Of a stretch of DNA of 21,805 nucleotides, positions 19,566 through 21,805 are shown piece by piece; the first letter of the stretch is position 1; the number at the start of each line of letters is the position of its first letter. Position numbers and translations under genes: made by a program. The stretch spans positions 1 through 21,805 of IMG/VR virus record IMGVR_UViG_3300027782_000408. One strand, 5' to 3'. This stretch comes from a virus. Under the pieces are notes generated by a model. That model saw only the letters and a list, made by a program, of their open reading frames with translations. It was not told the DNA's origin and made no database searches.

Positions 19566-21805
19566 ATGTCATTTGATTATAAAAATCCACTATCATCCTC
19601 ACAATTAAGTGGCACTCAAAGTGTTGCAAGGACTTCAACATTTGGTAATACTTTTTCTGTATTAAATGTCGGTGGTTATATGGAGGTCTATTATTTAAGA
19701 GACCTTGAATTAATCCTTACAGCTTCAACATATCCTGCAAATATACAATTATCTGCAAATACGATACCAATTAACTTTACCAAAGGAACTGGTTCAGCAT
19801 TTTCTCCTGATAGTATAAGTTTATACTCGGATAATATTTCTTCAGGTAGAAGAAGATTGGGTATGCAGGTTTATGTTCAAGAAACTGACACTGTTTATCA
19901 ATATGTTATTAGTAATTATGAGACTTTATGGAACGCATTATCTGGACTTACAGGTACTTCGGCAAAAACTATTACGGATTATTCTACGGTTGTTAACAGT
20001 CGTTCACAAGCAGGTAAAGATTTTATAAATGCTTGGACTGGCTCAACAATTGAAGGTGTTGGTGGTGTTACAAAGAATGACGCTAGATGGCAAATATTTT
20101 GGGGTAGTGATGTTCAAATTACGGGTGGAACTTATTTTTCAGGAACATCTGATTTAGAATTATATAATAGTACTGGTGGTACAATAACAATTACAGGGTT
20201 AACCGCACCTATTACAGGTGGAACCTATAACACAGGTAGTGAAACTTTAACTCTAACCAATTCACTTGGTCAGAATATTCAAGTAACTGGATTTACAGGC
20301 GGTGGTTCTGGTTCATCAGGTACTAGCGGTTCTTCAGGAACATCAGGAACTAGTGGAAGCTCAGGTTTAAGCGGAGTTGATGGTAGTTCAGGTTCATCAG
20401 GGACTTCAGGTTCTTCAGGAACGTCTGGGTTGGAAGGTAACTTAGCTCAGTGGAGATTCACAGGTTCTACTAACACATCAATAAATCCTGGGTCAGGATA
20501 TTTTGCTTTGAATACAGGAGATGATTTTTCTCAAACAACAACTTCAGTTTCAATAAGTGATAACGCATATAACCCTGCAATTTCATTTCAGACTTTTCTT
20601 AATAATGTCAGTATTGGTACTTTATTTAAATTTGTAAGAGTTAATGATTTATCATACTATAAAATATTACAGGTTACTGCCGTAACTCCTTTATCATCAG
20701 GATTTGAAGATTATACAGTTACTCAAATTGCGGGTTCTGGAGCATCTGCAGTACCAAACAATACAGAATTTATATTGATTGTATTAGGTGCTGCTGGAGC
20801 ATCAGGTTCATCAGGTTCATCAGGAACATCTGGTTCAAGTGGTACTTCAGGTTCTTCAGGAACTAGCGGTAGCTCAGGAACAAGTGGTTCATCAGGAACT
20901 AGTGGTAGTGATGGTACTTCAGGTAGCTCAGGAACATCAGGTTCAAGTGGTTCATCAGGAACTAGTGGAATAGATGGTTCTTCAGGAACTAGCGGTAGCT
21001 CAGGAACTAGCGGTAGCTCAGGAACTAGCGGAACTTCAGGAACATCAGGTTCGGATGGTACTTCGGGTAGTTCAGGAACAAGTGGTTCGTCAGGAACTAG
21101 TGGTTCAGATGGTACTTCAGGTAGCTCAGGAACATCAGGTTCAAGTGGTTCATCAGGAACTAGCGGTTCAGACGGAACATCAGGTAGCTCAGGAACTAGC
21201 GGTAGTGATGGTACTTCAGGTTCATCAGGAACTAGCGGTTCAGACGGAACATCAGGTAGCTCAGGAACTAGCGGTAGTGATGGTACTTCAGGTAGCTCAG
21301 GTACATCAGGTTCATCAGGAACTAGCGGTTCAGACGGAACATCAGGTTCATCAGGAACTAGCGGTAGTGATGGTACTTCAGGTTCATCAGGAACTAGCGG
21401 TTCAGACGGAACATCAGGTTCATCAGGAACTAGCGGTTCAGACGGAACATCAGGTTCATCAGGAACTAGCGGTTCAGACGGAACATCAGGTTCATCAGGA
21501 ACTAGCGGTTCAGACGGAACATCAGGTTCATCAGGAACTAGTGGTACTTCAGGAACTAGCGGTTCAGACGGAACATCAGGTAGCTCAGGAACATCAGGTT
21601 CAAGTGGTTCTTCAGGAACATCAGGTACAGACGGAACTAGCGGTTCTTCAGGAACATCGGGTACAGACGGAACTAGCGGTTCTTCAGGAACATCAGGTAC
21701 AGACGGAACAAGTGGTTCATCAGGAACATCAGGTACGGATGGAACAAGCGGTTCTTCGGGAACATCGGGCACATCAGCTTTAATTTGTACACCATTCTTA
21801 TCAGG
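19566..21805 (+). CDS. Collagen-like tail fibre protein (partial, open at right edge)
   Basis: The reading frame from ATG 19566 stays open to the end of the window (746 complete codons). Residues 1-248 form a beta-type N-terminal part, probably the tail-attachment end. It includes LNVGGYMEVYYLRDLELILT, an acidic and aromatic middle (ARWQIFWGSDVQITGGTYF), and GGT-x-TITGLTAPITGGTY-like repeats. Residues 249-290 are 14 Gly-X-Y triplets (20310-20435). Residues 291-407 form a folded domain (WRFTGSTNTSINPGSGYFAL; FKFVRVNDLSYYKILQVTAV). Residues 408-737 are 110 unbroken Gly-X-Y triplets, mostly GTS, GSS and GSD/GTD, with no proline and no positive charge. The last residues, SALICTPFLSG, leave the repeat and begin another domain. 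Trimeric collagen-like shafts are known in phage fibres. The A-rich leader at 19532-19558 precedes the start. Long open frames on the other strand and in other frames over this stretch are repeat shadows. Confidence 0.85.
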   Translation, partial: MSFDYKNPLSSSQLSGTQSVARTSTFGNTFSVLNVGGYMEVYYLRDLELILTASTYPANIQLSANTIPINFTKGTGSAFSPDSISLYSDNISSGRRRLGMQVYVQETDTVYQYVISNYETLWNALSGLTGTSAKTITDYSTVVNSRSQAGKDFINAWTGSTIEGVGGVTKNDARWQIFWGSDVQITGGTYFSGTSDLELYNSTGGTITITGLTAPITGGTYNTGSETLTLTNSLGQNIQVTGFTGGGSGSSGTSGSSGTSGTSGSSGLSGVDGSSGSSGTSGSSGTSGLEGNLAQWRFTGSTNTSINPGSGYFALNTGDDFSQTTTSVSISDNAYNPAISFQTFLNNVSIGTLFKFVRVNDLSYYKILQVTAVTPLSSGFEDYTVTQIAGSGASAVPNNTEFILIVLGAAGASGSSGSSGTSGSSGTSGSSGTSGSSGTSGSSGTSGSDGTSGSSGTSGSSGSSGTSGIDGSSGTSGSSGTSGSSGTSGTSGTSGSDGTSGSSGTSGSSGTSGSDGTSGSSGTSGSSGSSGTSGSDGTSGSSGTSGSDGTSGSSGTSGSDGTSGSSGTSGSDGTSGSSGTSGSSGTSGSDGTSGSSGTSGSDGTSGSSGTSGSDGTSGSSGTSGSDGTSGSSGTSGSDGTSGSSGTSGSDGTSGSSGTSGTSGTSGSDGTSGSSGTSGSSGSSGTSGTDGTSGSSGTSGTDGTSGSSGTSGTDGTSGSSGTSGTDGTSGSSGTSGTSALICTPFLS
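20310..20435 (+). repeat. First Gly-X-Y triplet block (14 triplets)
   Basis: 126 bases encoding 14 Gly-X-Y triplets, mainly GSS and GTS with single GLS, GVD and GLE units. It is less uniform at DNA level than the second block, suggesting an older array. A folded domain of about 117 residues separates the two blocks. Confidence 0.85.
20787..21776 (+). repeat. Second Gly-X-Y triplet block (110 triplets)
   Basis: 990 bases in which every third codon is GGN, read through without interruption. The common units are GGAACTAGC, GGTTCATCA, GGTTCAGAC and GGAACATCA. Period 9 and period 36 are both visible. The array lacks stop codons in several other frames, which explains the long shadow frames. Confidence 0.9.
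21399..21542 (+). repeat. Four tandem copies of a 36-base unit
   Basis: Copies start at 21399, 21435, 21471 and 21507. The unit begins GGTTCAGACGGAACATCAGG and ends GGAACTAGC, encoding GSDGTSGSSGTS. The first three copies are identical; the fourth differs only in its last base (AGT for AGC). Related but interrupted copies occur from about 21165. Confidence 0.9.

Noticed and set aside
20723-21772. Long minus-strand frame rich in Pro, Val, Glu and Asp over the fibre repeat
   Set aside because: It is the reverse complement of the Gly-X-Y codon array; the repeat units contain no stops in that frame. There is no independent start context, and the plus-strand fibre frame continues smoothly on both sides.
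18390-21776. Possible CRISPR array or satellite DNA
   Set aside because: Repeats are contiguous, vary by synonymous codons and keep a reading frame; there are no unique spacers of constant length.
20788-21783. Plus-strand frames rich in His, Gln, Val and Leu within the fibre repeat
   Set aside because: They are shifted readings of the same repeat, confined to it. The Gly-X-Y frame extends upstream through non-repeat sequence to an ATG at 19566.
1-21805. Stop-codon reassignment (TAG or TGA read as an amino acid)
   Set aside because: All long frames are complete in the standard code, and no gene is broken by a lone TAG or TGA.

Overview
The window is a late structural module of a tailed bacteriophage with a contractile tail (myovirus type). 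Its probable host is a member of the Bacteroidota. It holds 14 same-strand coding regions, almost without gaps. Evidence for a phage is the pair of T4-type baseplate wedge genes near the left end (gp25-like, then gp6/baseplate-J-like), followed by a run of large proteins that look like tail proteins and a collagen-like fibre. Evidence for a Bacteroidota host is the AT-rich sequence, A-rich start regions with little Shine-Dalgarno signal, a DUF5522-type small protein and a tail protein made of SprB-like adhesin modules. All 13 visible stop codons are TAA. The lineage is inferred; no search was run.

Layout. (1) 1-341: the 3' end of a ribonucleotide reductase catalytic-subunit gene, recognised by its C-terminal redox cysteine pair, then a small DUF5522-like gene with a terminator-like hairpin inside its 5' end. 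(2) 334-2648: gp25-like and gp6-like baseplate wedge proteins. (3) 2741-11249: a 1628-residue protein with an Ig-like domain and a strongly hydrophobic segment, two unrecognised probable tail proteins and a PKD-domain protein, in one tightly packed, partly overlapping block. (4) 11275-15167: an unrecognised 302-residue protein and a 994-residue protein with a possible tail-protein-I-like region. (5) 15167-19535: a host-interaction block. It has seven SprB-like modules with a Thr/Pro linker and a Cys-rich tip, a small companion protein, and a second Thr/Pro-stalk protein with a different C-terminal domain. (6) 19566-21805: a long fibre gene, open at the right edge, with 14 and then 110 uninterrupted Gly-X-Y triplets. 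Dense shadow reading frames lie over this gene.

How it fits together (inference). gp25 and gp6 build the baseplate wedge; the large proteins after them probably complete the baseplate and its periphery; the SprB/PKD/Ig, Thr/Pro and Gly-X-Y proteins form surface stalks and fibres for host binding. Three junctions are stop-start TAATG overlaps, suggesting coupled translation. The three clearest gaps between genes share an AT-rich TATTTAT-type element just before the start codon. It may be a phage late promoter or a translation-start element.

The most interesting signals are the SprB-type modules in a phage tail gene, the proline-free Gly-X-Y fibre with a recently expanded 36-bp repeat, the PTNT stalk with a 120-bp higher-order repeat, a probable domain shared by two neighbouring tail proteins, and a membrane-like segment in a baseplate-region protein.
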